From positions 1-64,000 of the forward strand of contig DATIWF010000074.1 in NCBI GenBank assembly GCA_035519535.1: DNA of 64,000 nucleotides, given 5' to 3'. Within the stretch, counting starts at the first letter, position 1, and each line of letters begins with the position of its first letter. The position numbers and the translations under genes were made by a program. This DNA is from DATEGZ01 sp035519535. GTDB lineage: Bacteria; Acidobacteriota; Vicinamibacteria; Vicinamibacterales; SCN-69-37. The notes beneath the pieces were generated by a model. That model was not told the origin of the DNA and made no database searches. It saw only the letters and a program-made list of their open reading frames with translations. Positions 8,105 through 17,094 of this stretch are shown here, piece after piece.

Positions 8105-9724
8105 CTACGCCAGGTCGGGCTGGGCCGCGGGCTCGGCCTTCGGTTCCGGAACGTCGGTGAGCGTGCCCTCGGTGAGCAACAGCACGCTCGCGACCGACAC
8201 GGCGTTTTCGAGCGCGGTGCGCACGACCTTGGTCGCGTCGATGATGCCGGCCTCCACGAGATCGACGTAGGTGCCGGTGCTCGCGTCGAAGCCCATCGCG
8301 CCCGTGCCGCTGCGCATGCGGTCGACGACGACGCCCGCGTCGGCGCCGGAGTTCTCGGCGATCTGACGGGTCGGTGCCTCGAGCGCGCGCTTGAGGATCA
8401 GCACGCCGGTCCGCTCGTCGCCGCCGCACGCCGCCGCTTCGGCGTCAAGCGTGTCGATGGCGCGGAGCAGCGCGAGCCCGCCGCCGGGCACCACGCCCTC
8501 CGCCATCGCGGCTTTCGTCGTGCTGAGCGCGTCCTCGAACGCCTCGCGCCGGTTCTTCATCTCCGCCTCCGACGGGGCGCCCACGCGAATCACCGCCACG
8601 CCCCCGGTCAGACGGGCGAGCCGCTCCTGCAGCTTCTCGCGGTCGTAATCGGAGGTGGCATCCCGAATCTGGGCGCGGAGCTCGTTCGCCCGGCCTGTGA
8701 TGGCGTCCTTGCTGCCGCCGCCCCCGACGATCGTCGTCGAGTCCTTGTCGAGGACGACGCGCTTGGCCTGGCCCAGGTCGGCGGCCGTCACGCTCTCGAG
8801 CTTCACGCCGAGCTCCTCGGCGATCAGGCGGCCGCCGGTGAGAATGGCCAGGTCCTCGAGCATGGCGCGCCGCCGGTCGCCGTACCCCGGCGCCTTGACG
8901 GCCGCACAGGGCAGCACGCCCCGAATCTTGTTGACGACCAGCGTCGCCAGCGCGTCGCCATCCACGTCGTCGGCGACGACCAGCAGGGCGCGGCCGCTCT
9001 TGGCGATGGGCTCGAGCACGGGCACCAGGTCGGACATCGACCCGATCTTCTTCTCGTGGATGAGAATGGCCGGCTCGTCGAGCACGGCCCGCATCTTCTC
9101 GGTGTCGGTGATGAAGTACGGCGACAGGTAGCCGCGGTCGAGCCGCATGCCTTCGACGATCTCGACGCTGGTCTCGGTGCCCTTCGCGTCCTCGACCGAG
9201 GTCGTGCCCTCGGCGCCAATCTGCTCGAGCGCGCTGGCCACCGTTTCGCCGATCGTCGGGTCGTTGTGCGCGGAGATCGTCGCGACCTGCATGCGTTGCT
9301 TGTGGTCGGCGACCGGCCGCGACTGCTCGCGCAGGCGCGCGACGACGCGCCTGACGCCGCGATCGAGCCCTCGCTTGAGGTCGATCGCGCTGGCGCCGGC
9401 CGCGATGTTGCGGACGCCTTCGGCGAAAATGCCGGCGGCAATCAGCACGGAGGTGGTCGTGCCGTCGCCGACGATTTCACCCGTGCGCTCGGCAGCCTGG
9501 CGGATGACCTGTGCCCCGAGGTTCTCCTCGGGATCTTCCAGCTCGAACTCCTTCGCGATCGTGACGCCGTCGTTGCAGACGAGAGGTCGTCCCCACTTCT
9601 TTTCGATCAGGACGCATTTCGACTTCGGGCCGAGCGTCGCGCGGACGGCGTCGGCGAGCGCCATGACGCCGCGCAGGACTTTCTCTCTGGCAGCCGACCG
9701 GATGAGCAGATGCTTGTGCGCCAT
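8105..9724 (-). CDS. Divergent GroEL/Hsp60 paralogue
   Basis: A 539-residue chaperonin subunit. Family landmarks are DAVRATLGPKSK, DGVTIAKEFELEDPEENLGA, the ATP-contacting GDGTTTSVLIA, SPYFITDTEKM in the apical domain, KAPGYGDRR, and GVVPGGGLALLRA in the equatorial domain. It departs from housekeeping GroEL: the usual GPKGRNV loop reads GPKSKCV, the C terminus lacks the Gly-Gly-Met tail and ends in a PEPKAEP-type stretch, and no groES gene is adjacent. It lies 4 nt downstream of a universal stress protein gene on the same strand, so the two are probably one stress operon. The role is probably a specialised chaperonin, with a housekeeping groESL elsewhere (inference). Confidence 0.88.
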   Translation of the reverse strand: MAHKHLLIRSAAREKVLRGVMALADAVRATLGPKSKCVLIEKKWGRPLVCNDGVTIAKEFELEDPEENLGAQVIRQAAERTGEIVGDGTTTSVLIAAGIFAEGVRNIAAGASAIDLKRGLDRGVRRVVARLREQSRPVADHKQRMQVATISAHNDPTIGETVASALEQIGAEGTTSVEDAKGTETSVEIVEGMRLDRGYLSPYFITDTEKMRAVLDEPAILIHEKKIGSMSDLVPVLEPIAKSGRALLVVADDVDGDALATLVVNKIRGVLPCAAVKAPGYGDRRRAMLEDLAILTGGRLIAEELGVKLESVTAADLGQAKRVVLDKDSTTIVGGGGSKDAITGRANELRAQIRDATSDYDREKLQERLARLTGGVAVIRVGAPSEAEMKNRREAFEDALSTTKAAMAEGVVPGGGLALLRAIDTLDAEAAACGGDERTGVLILKRALEAPTRQIAENSGADAGVVVDRMRSGTGAMGFDASTGTYVDLVEAGIIDATKVVRTALENAVSVASVLLLTEGTLTDVPEPKAEPAAQPDLA

Positions 9725-9728
9725 GGCG

Positions 9729-10262
9729 TTACCGCTTTCGTGATGACGACCGGCGCCGGCCCCGACCGGGCCGCGGCGACGGAGCGCGACGCTTGCCCGC
9801 CGGCGCGGATGACGACGCGCCGTGCAGCGTGAGCACCGGCACGGGCGAGTGCTGGACGACGCGCTCGGCCACGCTGCCGAGCAGGAGGTGGCCGACCACT
9901 CCGCGTCCGTGCGTGCCCATGACCACGAGATCGATGCGATGGGTCGCGATGTAGTCGAGGATCTGGTCGACTGCCAGCCCGGTGCGCGTGGCGGCGACGA
10001 CGCGGCCGCGCAATGCGCCACGACGCGGGACGAGCCTCGCGAGCTCCTTGCGGGCCGCGTCCTCGTACGCGCCGAGCACCTCCGCCGCTCGCAGCGCCGC
10101 ACCCTCCGTGCCCCAGGCGTCGTAGAGGAACGGCGTGGACACGACGTGCAGCAGATGGATGCGGCTCTTGAGCGACCTGGCGAGCCCTTGCGCGAACTTC
10201 CAGGCGGCGTCGGCGGGGTCGCTGAGATCCGTGGGAACGAGAATCGTGCGGATCGGCGTCAT
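9729..10262 (-). CDS. Universal stress protein (UspA family)
   Basis: A 177-residue single-domain UspA protein. It starts TPIRTILVPTDLSDPADAA and carries the ATP-binding signature G-2x-G-9x-G-S in MGTHGRGVVGHLLLGSVAE, followed by SPVPVLTL. The last 25 residues are a very basic Pro/Arg/Ser/Lys tail (RAPSPRPGRGRRRSSSRKR) not normal for this family; it may bind nucleic acid or simply be a GC-driven extension. The stop is 4 nt from the start of the GroEL paralogue, which suggests co-transcription. Confidence 0.88.
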   Translation of the reverse strand: MTPIRTILVPTDLSDPADAAWKFAQGLARSLKSRIHLLHVVSTPFLYDAWGTEGAALRAAEVLGAYEDAARKELARLVPRRGALRGRVVAATRTGLAVDQILDYIATHRIDLVVMGTHGRGVVGHLLLGSVAERVVQHSPVPVLTLHGASSSAPAGKRRAPSPRPGRGRRRSSSRKR

Positions 10263-10389
10263 ATGACGGGCATCAAGTGCAACCCCTGCGCCAGCGGGCC
10301 GCGCCTTCCGCGCGCCAGGCGCGCAGATCCGGACGGTGAAGAATCCGCGGGCCCGCGGGAAAGTTCGCTAAGCTGCTCGTGAGGCGACC

Positions 10390-11250
10390 GTGTGGAGCGT
10401 GGCAGGGAAGACCATTCTGGTGACGGGGGCCACGGGTGGGATTGGCCTCGAAACGAGCGTTGCCCTCGCGAAGCTGGGGGCGGCGGTGATCCTCACCGGG
10501 CGCGACGCCCGGCGCCTGGAGGCCGCCGTGACCACCCTCCGCGCGCGGGCCGGCGCGGCCGCGCAGCCGTACCTCTGCGACTTCTCGTCGCAGGCGTCGA
10601 TCCGCGAGCTCGCGGCCGCCATTCGCCGCGATTGCCCGCGCCTCGACGGGCTCGTCAACAACGCCGGGGGCGTGCAGAAGCGGCGCACGTTGACGGTGGA
10701 CGGGCTCGAGACGACGTTCGCGACGAACCACCTCGGGTACTTTCTCCTGACGCACCTGCTGCGCGATCTCCTCGTCGCCAGTGCGCCGGCGCGCATCGTG
10801 AACGTGGCCTCGATCGGTCACCGGCGCGGCACCATGGACTTCGACGATCTCGGCTTCGAGCACGGGTACTCGATCATGCGCGCGTACTCGCGATCGAAAC
10901 TGGCGAACGTCCTCTTCACGCGCGAGCTGGCGCGGCAGCTCGCCGGCACCGGTGTGACCGTCAATTGCGTCCATCCCGGATCGGTCGCGACGAACATCTG
11001 GTCCGGCACGCCGCTGTGGGCCAAGCCCATCGTCGCGCTCTTCCTGCGGCCGTCGTTCATCAGCCCCGAGGCCGGCGGCGCGACCGTCGTGCAGCTCGTG
11101 GCCAGCCCCGAACTCGAGGGCGTGACCGGGCAGTACTTCGAGAACCAGCGGCCGGTCGCGCCGTCGCCGCTGGCGCAGGATGACGCGCTCGCACGCCGTC
11201 TGTGGGCGGTGAGTCTGACGCTCGTCGGCGAGGCCGCGCCTCACTCGTAG
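10390..11250 (+). CDS. Short-chain dehydrogenase/reductase (retinol-dehydrogenase-like)
   Basis: A 286-residue classical SDR. The nucleotide-binding motif is TGATGGIG near the N terminus, followed by NNAGG, the catalytic Ser in VASIGH, YSRSK (catalytic Tyr and Lys) and a VHPGSVATNI segment after the active site. The GTG at 10390 follows a short GAGG. These features match the broad WW-domain oxidoreductase/retinol dehydrogenase-like group, NAD(P)H-dependent, substrate unknown. The 3' end overlaps the convergent macB gene by 10 nt. Confidence 0.85.
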   Translation: MWSVAGKTILVTGATGGIGLETSVALAKLGAAVILTGRDARRLEAAVTTLRARAGAAAQPYLCDFSSQASIRELAAAIRRDCPRLDGLVNNAGGVQKRRTLTVDGLETTFATNHLGYFLLTHLLRDLLVASAPARIVNVASIGHRRGTMDFDDLGFEHGYSIMRAYSRSKLANVLFTRELARQLAGTGVTVNCVHPGSVATNIWSGTPLWAKPIVALFLRPSFISPEAGGATVVQLVASPELEGVTGQYFENQRPVAPSPLAQDDALARRLWAVSLTLVGEAAPHS

Positions 11251-13325
11251 CGCAGCGCCTCGATGGGATCGAAGTGCGCGGCTTTGCGCGCCGGGTAGTA
11301 CCCGAAGAAGATGCCGACAGCCGCCGAAAAGCCGAACCCGCCCGCGATCGCCGCGGCGGGGATCATCGTGGGCCATCCGGCCACGGCCGAGATGATGCGC
11401 GACGCCGCCATGCCGGCCACGATGCCGGCCGAGCCCCCGGCCAGGCTCAGGAACACCGCCTCCGCCAGGAATTGCAGCAGCACGTGCAGACGTCTGGCGC
11501 CGATCGCCATCCGCAGGCCGATCTCCCGCGTGCGCTCCGTCACCGAGACGAGCAGGATGTTCATGATCCCGATCCCGCCGACGACGAGCGAGATCGAGGC
11601 GACGGTGGCCAGGAGCAGCGCCATCACCTGACTGCTGCTCTGGACGACTTCCGCAATCTGGCTGAGGTTGCGCACGGAGAAGTCGTTCGGATCGCCGGGT
11701 TTGACCCGGTGGCGGCGCGCCAGCTCCTCGGTCACCTGCGAGATGGCGAGTGAGACGTCCTCCGGTCTCGTCGCCTGCACGAAGATCGAGTTCACGAAGC
11801 CGGTCAGACGCGGCTGGAGCCCGAAGGGATTCGGCGCGACCTGATAGATCGACGACGACGGGGACTGGACCTGCGTCGGTGCGGCGACGCCGATCACCTT
11901 GCGCTCCGCCGTCGTGAACGGGATCATCACGAGGTCGTCCTGATCCTGGCCAAACGGCGTCTGCCCTTTGGCGCCGTACAGGCCCACAACGCGCATGGGC
12001 ACGTGCCGGACCAGGATGGTCGCGCCGACCGGGTTCTCGGATTCCGGAAACAGCTGCCGATACACGGTCTGGCCCAGGACGACGACCTGGGCCGCGCTGT
12101 TGTCATCGTCGTCGGAGAGCCCCCGGCCCGCCGCGATCGTCCAGTTGGTGATGGGCGGGTAGTTCGGCGACACGCCCTGAATCTGCGTGCTCCAGTTCTG
12201 ATCGCCGTACTGGACCTGGCCCATCTGCCGGTTCAGGTAGCTGACGAGGGCGACGGTCGGCACGTCGCGCCGAATCGCCTGGGCGTCGGCGACCGTCAGC
12301 GTCGAGGCGCTGCCGAAGCCTCCGCGCACGCCGCCCGTCGTCGACGCGCCCGGCATGACGACGAGGAGGTTGGTGCCGAGGCTCTCGATTTGGCGGCGGA
12401 CCGCGTCGTTCGCGCCCTGGCCGACCGCGACCATCGCGATCAGCGCCGCCACACCGATGAACACGCCGAGCATCGTGAGCGAGGATCGCAGCAGGTTGCG
12501 GCGAAGAGCCTGGGCGGCCGCGCCGAGCAGCATGACGCCGAACGCCCACGACGTCCCCCAGCGCGGCGCCGGGAGCGCCGCCGGCGCCGTCGCCCGGCCG
12601 TGGAGCTGCACCGCGGCGGCGGGCCGGGGCGCGCGGCGCTCGTCGTTCGTGATCTCGCCGTCGCGAATGGTGATGACGCGATCGGCGTACGCCGCGATGT
12701 CCGCCTCGTGCGTGACGACGACGACCGTGACGCTCTGCTCGCGATTGAGCGTCGTCAGCTGCTCCATGATGTCGTGCGAGGTGCGGGTGTCGACGTTGCC
12801 GGTCGGCTCGTCGGCGAGCAGCAGGCTGGGATTGTTGATCAAGGCCCGCGCGATCGCGACCCTTTGCTGCTGGCCGCCGGAGAGCTGGGCGGGCGTGTTG
12901 GCCGCGCGGTCGCCCAGCCCCAGGAACTCGAGCGAGGCACGAGCCCGGGCCAGCCGTTCGGCGCGGCTGGACCCCGACGCGGCGTAGAAGAGCGGCAGCG
13001 CGGCGTTTTCGAGCGCGCTCGTGCGGGCGAGCAGATTGAAGGTCTGGAAGACAAAGCCGATGCGGGCGCTGCGGACGGCGGCCAACTGCGGCTCGCTGAG
13101 CGCCGCGACGTCGACGCCGTCGAGCAGATACTGGCCGCTCGTCGGCCGATCGAGGCACCCGAGGATGGCCATCAGGGTCGACTTGCCCGACCCGGACGCG
13201 CCGACGATCGCGACGAACTCGCCGCGCTCGATCGTCAGATTGATGCCGCGCAACGCCGGCACGTCCACGTCGCCCGCGTGGTAGACCCGCGTGACATTGC
13301 GCACGTCGATGACGACATCGGCCAC
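11241..13325 (-). CDS. macB: MacB-type ABC exporter, fused ATPase and permease
   Basis: A 694-residue full-length MacB. The N-terminal ATPase (about 1-235) has Walker A GASGSGKST, signature LSGGQQQRVAIARAL, Walker B LLLADEP and the switch His in VVTHEAD. A linker follows, then the first transmembrane helix (about 270-310), the large periplasmic domain containing GQTVYRQLFP and NPVGATI, and three more helices near the C terminus (GGIGIMNILLVSVTERTREI, then residues about 640-680), ending in the FDPIEALRYE motif typical of MacB. The adaptor gene is 31 nt upstream on the same strand. Together they should form a tripartite pump that extrudes lipids, peptides or antibiotics through an outer-membrane channel encoded elsewhere. 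Confidence 0.92.
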   Translation of the reverse strand: MADVVIDVRNVTRVYHAGDVDVPALRGINLTIERGEFVAIVGASGSGKSTLMAILGCLDRPTSGQYLLDGVDVAALSEPQLAAVRSARIGFVFQTFNLLARTSALENAALPLFYAASGSSRAERLARARASLEFLGLGDRAANTPAQLSGGQQQRVAIARALINNPSLLLADEPTGNVDTRTSHDIMEQLTTLNREQSVTVVVVTHEADIAAYADRVITIRDGEITNDERRAPRPAAAVQLHGRATAPAALPAPRWGTSWAFGVMLLGAAAQALRRNLLRSSLTMLGVFIGVAALIAMVAVGQGANDAVRRQIESLGTNLLVVMPGASTTGGVRGGFGSASTLTVADAQAIRRDVPTVALVSYLNRQMGQVQYGDQNWSTQIQGVSPNYPPITNWTIAAGRGLSDDDDNSAAQVVVLGQTVYRQLFPESENPVGATILVRHVPMRVVGLYGAKGQTPFGQDQDDLVMIPFTTAERKVIGVAAPTQVQSPSSSIYQVAPNPFGLQPRLTGFVNSIFVQATRPEDVSLAISQVTEELARRHRVKPGDPNDFSVRNLSQIAEVVQSSSQVMALLLATVASISLVVGGIGIMNILLVSVTERTREIGLRMAIGARRLHVLLQFLAEAVFLSLAGGSAGIVAGMAASRIISAVAGWPTMIPAAAIAGGFGFSAAVGIFFGYYPARKAAHFDPIEALRYE

Positions 13326-13356
13326 GGCCTTGCTCCTCCCGTCGTGCCGGGCGGCC

Positions 13357-14670
13357 TTACAGCCGGAGGAAGGGCAGGCGACCCGCGGACGTCCCGTCGG
13401 TCGTCTGCTGCTCCGACGTGACGACTTCGTCGCCCGGTTTCAGGTCGCCCTGGACCACCTCCGCATACGTGTCGTCGTCGAGGCCGATCGTGACGTGGAC
13501 GGCCGTCGGCTGACCGTTGCGCAGCACCCAGACCTGTCGTGACGATCCCTGTTCGCGGTTGCGCCCGCCCGCCGCGCCGGGCGACGCGGTGAAGCCTCCG
13601 GGCGTGTAGCGCAGCGCCTGGTCCGGCACCCTCAGGACCTGGTCGCGCCGGTTCACGATGATGTGGACCGTCGCCGTCATGCCTGGCTTCAGCACGAGGT
13701 CCGGATTCGACACGCTGACGACGACGTCGTAGGTGACGACGTTCTGGACCGTCTGCGGCGCCTGGCGCACCTGCGCGACCTGCCCGGTGAACACGCGCGC
13801 GGGCATCGCCTCGACGGTGAACGATGCCGCGTTGCCGACCGTGATGCCGCTGATGTCGCTCTCGCTCACATTGGCGTCGACCTGCATCTTCGTCAGGTCG
13901 GTGGCGATGAGGAAGAGCGTCGGCGTCTGAAAGCTCGCGGCCACCGTCTGACCCATCGTGACGTTCCGCGCGACGACCGTGCCGTTCACGGGCGAGACGA
14001 TGTTCGTGTACGCGAGGTTGATCTGCGCGGCCTCGAGCGCGGCCTGGTGCTGCGTGATGGTGGACTGGTCGAGCTCGATCTGCGCGGCCGCCTGGTCGTA
14101 GCTGCTCTTCGCGCTGTCGAGCGCGTCCTGCGACACGATGCCCCTGCTCTGGAGATCGACCGTGCGGGTGTACGTGAGCTTGGCGTAGTCGAGCAGCGTC
14201 TGATCTTTCGCCAGCTGCGCGCGCGCCGTCGACAGGTTGGCGCGATCCTGATCGACGATGGACTGATAGGGGCGCGGATCGATCTTCGCGCAGAGCTGTC
14301 CCTTCTTGACGGGCGTGTTGTAGTCGCAGAGCAGATCCTGGATCACGCCTGAGACGTAGGTCCCGACCTGAACCGTCGTCATGGGATTGACCGAGCCGCT
14401 GGCCGTCACCGAGCGCGTGATCGTGCCCACGGTGACGGGCGCCGTCACGTATCGCATGGTGACCGGCGGATGGGTGAGACGCCACGCTTCGACGGATCCG
14501 GCCGCGAGGACGAGCACGGCGGCGGCCGCCCACATGACGCGCCGTCGCCGCCGCGGCGCCGGTGGCGGCGCGGGCGCGGCCTGGCGCGGTGCGGTGACCG
14601 TCGGTTGAAGCGTCCGGCCTGGACGGGCGGACACGCCGGCCGGAGCGGAGGGCGGAGCCACGGTGGCCAT
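13357..14670 (-). CDS. macA: MacA-like periplasmic adaptor (HlyD/RND family)
   Basis: A 437-residue membrane-fusion protein. The ATG at 14670 follows a GGAG sequence. After a Pro/Arg-rich cytoplasmic stretch of about 50 residues comes one membrane anchor (VMWAAAAVLVLAAGSVEAW). Then follow the lipoyl/barrel-sandwich half (VQVGTYVSGVIQDL), a long alpha-hairpin (about residues 140-230, rich in Gln/Ala/Asp), the second lipoyl half (INLAYTNIVSPVNGTVVARN) and beta-barrel and membrane-proximal parts ending in SEQQTTDGTSAGRLPF. This is the MacA layout. It is the first gene of the macAB pair; the 165-nt gap to the divergent TPR gene should hold both promoters. Confidence 0.9.
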   Translation of the reverse strand: MATVAPPSAPAGVSARPGRTLQPTVTAPRQAAPAPPPAPRRRRRVMWAAAAVLVLAAGSVEAWRLTHPPVTMRYVTAPVTVGTITRSVTASGSVNPMTTVQVGTYVSGVIQDLLCDYNTPVKKGQLCAKIDPRPYQSIVDQDRANLSTARAQLAKDQTLLDYAKLTYTRTVDLQSRGIVSQDALDSAKSSYDQAAAQIELDQSTITQHQAALEAAQINLAYTNIVSPVNGTVVARNVTMGQTVAASFQTPTLFLIATDLTKMQVDANVSESDISGITVGNAASFTVEAMPARVFTGQVAQVRQAPQTVQNVVTYDVVVSVSNPDLVLKPGMTATVHIIVNRRDQVLRVPDQALRYTPGGFTASPGAAGGRNREQGSSRQVWVLRNGQPTAVHVTIGLDDDTYAEVVQGDLKPGDEVVTSEQQTTDGTSAGRLPFLRL

Positions 14671-14798
14671 CGACAACGCTCCGCGGAAAGGGAGTGCAAA
14701 TGCGTGGCCAACGGCGGTGACGGCGGCGCTCCCGCCCTGGCCGCCGTCGGTGGGCGACCGCCACCAGGTTGCGCGTTTTTTACCGGGACCGTGACCCA

Positions 14799-14804
14799 TA
14801 TAAT
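14799..14804 (+). promoter_or_regulatory. -10 box for the TPR-hdeD-propeller operon
   Basis: A perfect TATAAT lies 30 nt before the ATG at 14835, with a T-run (14776-14781) at -35 distance but no clear TTGACA. The start would leave a leader of about 24 nt that contains GAAGGAGG, a strong Shine-Dalgarno sequence. Confidence 0.5.
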
Positions 14805-14834
14805 CGACACGTCGTCCCCAGAAGGAGGCGCTCC

Positions 14835-16505
14835 ATGTCCGCGTCGTCTCGAGGAATGGCCGCGGTCGTCGTGGCCGGCCTGCTCGCGGCGGCGTCGCTC
14901 GCGGCGCAGCAGGAACATCTGCACCCTGCGCAGCCCGAGAAACTCGGCACGGTCCACTTCGAGACGTCGTGTCAGCCGGCGGCCCAGGCGTCGTTCGACC
15001 GCGCGATGGCGTTGCTGCATTCGTTCGAGTTCGGTCCGGCGATCCAGGGTTTCACCGCCACGCTTGCGACGGATTCCGGGTGCGCGATCGCATACTGGGG
15101 CATCGCGCTCGCACGGTGGGGCAACCCGTTTGCCGCCGTCGTCCGGCAGCCGCCGCAGTTGCAGCAGGGGCTCGACGCGATCGTGCGCGCGCGCGCGGCA
15201 GCGGCGAAGACCGCGCGTGAACGCGCCTACATCGAGGCCGCCGCGAAGCTGTACGTGGATTTCGACAAGGTCGATCAGCGCGCGAGGGTCGTCGCGTATT
15301 GCGCGGCGATGGAGCAGCTGGCCGGGACGTACCCCGACGATCATGAGGCCTCGATTTTCTACGCGCTGTCGCTGACCGCGTCGGCGCTGCCGACCGACAA
15401 GACGTACGCGAATCAGCTGAAGGCCGGCGCCATTCTGGAGAAGCTCTACTTCCAGCAGCCCGACCATCCGGGGATCGCGCACTACATCATTCACACGTAC
15501 GACGTGCCGGCGCTCGCGGATCAGGCGCTCGATGCCGCGCGGAGCTACGCGAAGATCGCGCCGTCGGCGCCCCATGCGCTGCACATGCCCTCGCACACGT
15601 TCACGCGCGTGGGCGCGTGGCAGGAGTCGATCGACACGAACATCCTGTCGGCCGACGCCGCGCGTCGCGAGGGCGCCACCGCCGAGGAGCTCCACGCGAT
15701 GGACTACCTGACGTACGCGTACCTGCAGACGGGTCAGGACCGGGCCGTCCAGGCGCTGACGCAGGCGCTGCCGGACGTGGCGAGGCGGCTCGACGTCAAC
15801 GCGGTCGGATCGGCGGCGCCGGGATCGGCCGGCGTGTTTGCGATCGCGGCGATTCCGGTGCGCTGGGCGCTCGAGCGGCGCGACTGGCGCGCGGCCGCGG
15901 CGCTCGAACCACGGTCCACGCAGTTTCCCTACGCCGAGGCCATGACGTATTTTGCCCGCGCACTCGGCGCCGCGCGCACCGGCGCCCTGCCGCAGGCGCG
16001 TGCGTCGGTCGACGCCCTCCAGCAGATCGAGGATCGGCTCACGCAGACCGGCGAGGCGTACTGGGCCGAGCAGACCGAAATCCAGCGCCTCGGCGCGTCG
16101 GCCTACCTCGCGTTTGCGGAGGGAAAGCCGAACGACGCCTTGCAGCTGATGCGCACGGCCGCGGAGCGTGAGGACGCCACCGAGAAGAACGCGGTGACGC
16201 CCGGACCGGTGGCGCCGGCGCGCGAACTGCTGGGCGATCTCCTGCTCGACTTGAAACAGCCGGCCGCCGCGCTCGCGGAGTATCAGGCGACGCTGAAGAA
16301 GGAGCCCAATCGTTTCCGCGCGCTGTACGGCGCCGCGAAGGCCGCGTCCCTCGCGGGCGATCAGCTCACGGCGCGGACGTTGTACGCGCAGCTGCTCACG
16401 GTGTGTGTGAAGGCCGACCGTCCGGGCCGGTCTGAATTGGACGAGGCGAGAAAAGCCACGGGGCAGACGTACGCGACTCCCCGAGGAGAGACATATGGCC
16501 GCTGA
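14835..16505 (+). CDS. Secreted tetratricopeptide-repeat protein
   Basis: A 556-residue protein with a signal peptide (MSASSRGMAAVVVAGLLAAASLA) and alpha-helical repeats throughout. The N-terminal part (HFETSCQPAAQASFDRAMAL, then AYWGIALARWGNPFA) is a TPR-like module seen in many Acidobacteriota secreted proteins. The middle contains HYIIHTYD and HALHMPSHTFTRVGAW. C-terminal TPR units include PARELLGDLLLDLKQPAAAL. A strong GAAGGAGG precedes the ATG. It overlaps the next gene by 11 nt. The function is not known; TPRs imply a scaffold or protein-binding role in the periplasm. Confidence 0.8.
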   Translation: MSASSRGMAAVVVAGLLAAASLAAQQEHLHPAQPEKLGTVHFETSCQPAAQASFDRAMALLHSFEFGPAIQGFTATLATDSGCAIAYWGIALARWGNPFAAVVRQPPQLQQGLDAIVRARAAAAKTARERAYIEAAAKLYVDFDKVDQRARVVAYCAAMEQLAGTYPDDHEASIFYALSLTASALPTDKTYANQLKAGAILEKLYFQQPDHPGIAHYIIHTYDVPALADQALDAARSYAKIAPSAPHALHMPSHTFTRVGAWQESIDTNILSADAARREGATAEELHAMDYLTYAYLQTGQDRAVQALTQALPDVARRLDVNAVGSAAPGSAGVFAIAAIPVRWALERRDWRAAAALEPRSTQFPYAEAMTYFARALGAARTGALPQARASVDALQQIEDRLTQTGEAYWAEQTEIQRLGASAYLAFAEGKPNDALQLMRTAAEREDATEKNAVTPGPVAPARELLGDLLLDLKQPAAALAEYQATLKKEPNRFRALYGAAKAASLAGDQLTARTLYAQLLTVCVKADRPGRSELDEARKATGQTYATPRGETYGR

Positions 16506-17079
16506 CATGCAATCGCTCGGCAAGTCGCTCGTCGACGGGATCAAGGCCTACGGCGGGATGGCCGTCGGCATCGGCCTCCTGCTCATCGTGACCGGTCTGC
16601 TCGCGATCGCCGCGCCGTTCGTCGCGGGCGTGTCCGTCATGCTCATGCTCGGCGCGCTGCTGCTCGTCGGCGGCATCGCGGTCAGCCTGCTCGCTTTCCG
16701 GATCGGCGCGTTCGGCGCGGGACTCGGCGTGCTGCTCATCGGCCTGCTGATGGCGGTCGTCGGCGTCTACTTTCTGGCGGAGCCCGTGGCCGCGCTCGGC
16801 TCGATGACGCTGTTCCTTGCGATCTACTTCTTCGTGACCGGGCTGACCGAGGCGGTCGCCGCGTTCGGCGCCCGGCCGGCCGAGGGATGGGGCTGGATGG
16901 CCGCGAGCGGCGTCGTCTCCGTGCTGCTCGGGGTCATGCTCTGGCGGCAGTATCCGCTCTCGGGCATTTGGGCCGTCGGGACGCTGTTCGGCATCAAGCT
17001 GCTCACGAGCGGCTTCTGGCTCTTCTCGATCGGGTCGACGGTGCGACGCGGCGCCGGAGGGCTGCAGGCGTCGCGATAA
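16495..17079 (+). CDS. HdeD-family (DUF308) membrane protein
   Basis: A 194-residue integral membrane protein with six predicted helices in three pairs (about residues 22-42, 45-65, 70-90, 97-117, 128-145, 155-175), the DUF308 repeat architecture of HdeD. Short glycine-rich turns join the helices. E. coli HdeD belongs to the acid-resistance island; the molecular role is not settled. The ATG sits inside the 3' end of the TPR gene with GGAG upstream, so translation is likely coupled. Confidence 0.8.
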   Translation: MAADMQSLGKSLVDGIKAYGGMAVGIGLLLIVTGLLAIAAPFVAGVSVMLMLGALLLVGGIAVSLLAFRIGAFGAGLGVLLIGLLMAVVGVYFLAEPVAALGSMTLFLAIYFFVTGLTEAVAAFGARPAEGWGWMAASGVVSVLLGVMLWRQYPLSGIWAVGTLFGIKLLTSGFWLFSIGSTVRRGAGGLQASR

Positions 17080-17094
17080 GCTGGAGGCGCATTC

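Noticed and set aside
6429..8270. A 613-codon open frame on the + strand opposite the amidohydrolase
   Set aside because: No motif or signal, and the - strand carries all amidohydrolase landmarks.
14671..14799. Start of macA at 14799
   Set aside because: The extra residues are not like the family, while ATG at 14670 has a Shine-Dalgarno sequence and fits the usual length.
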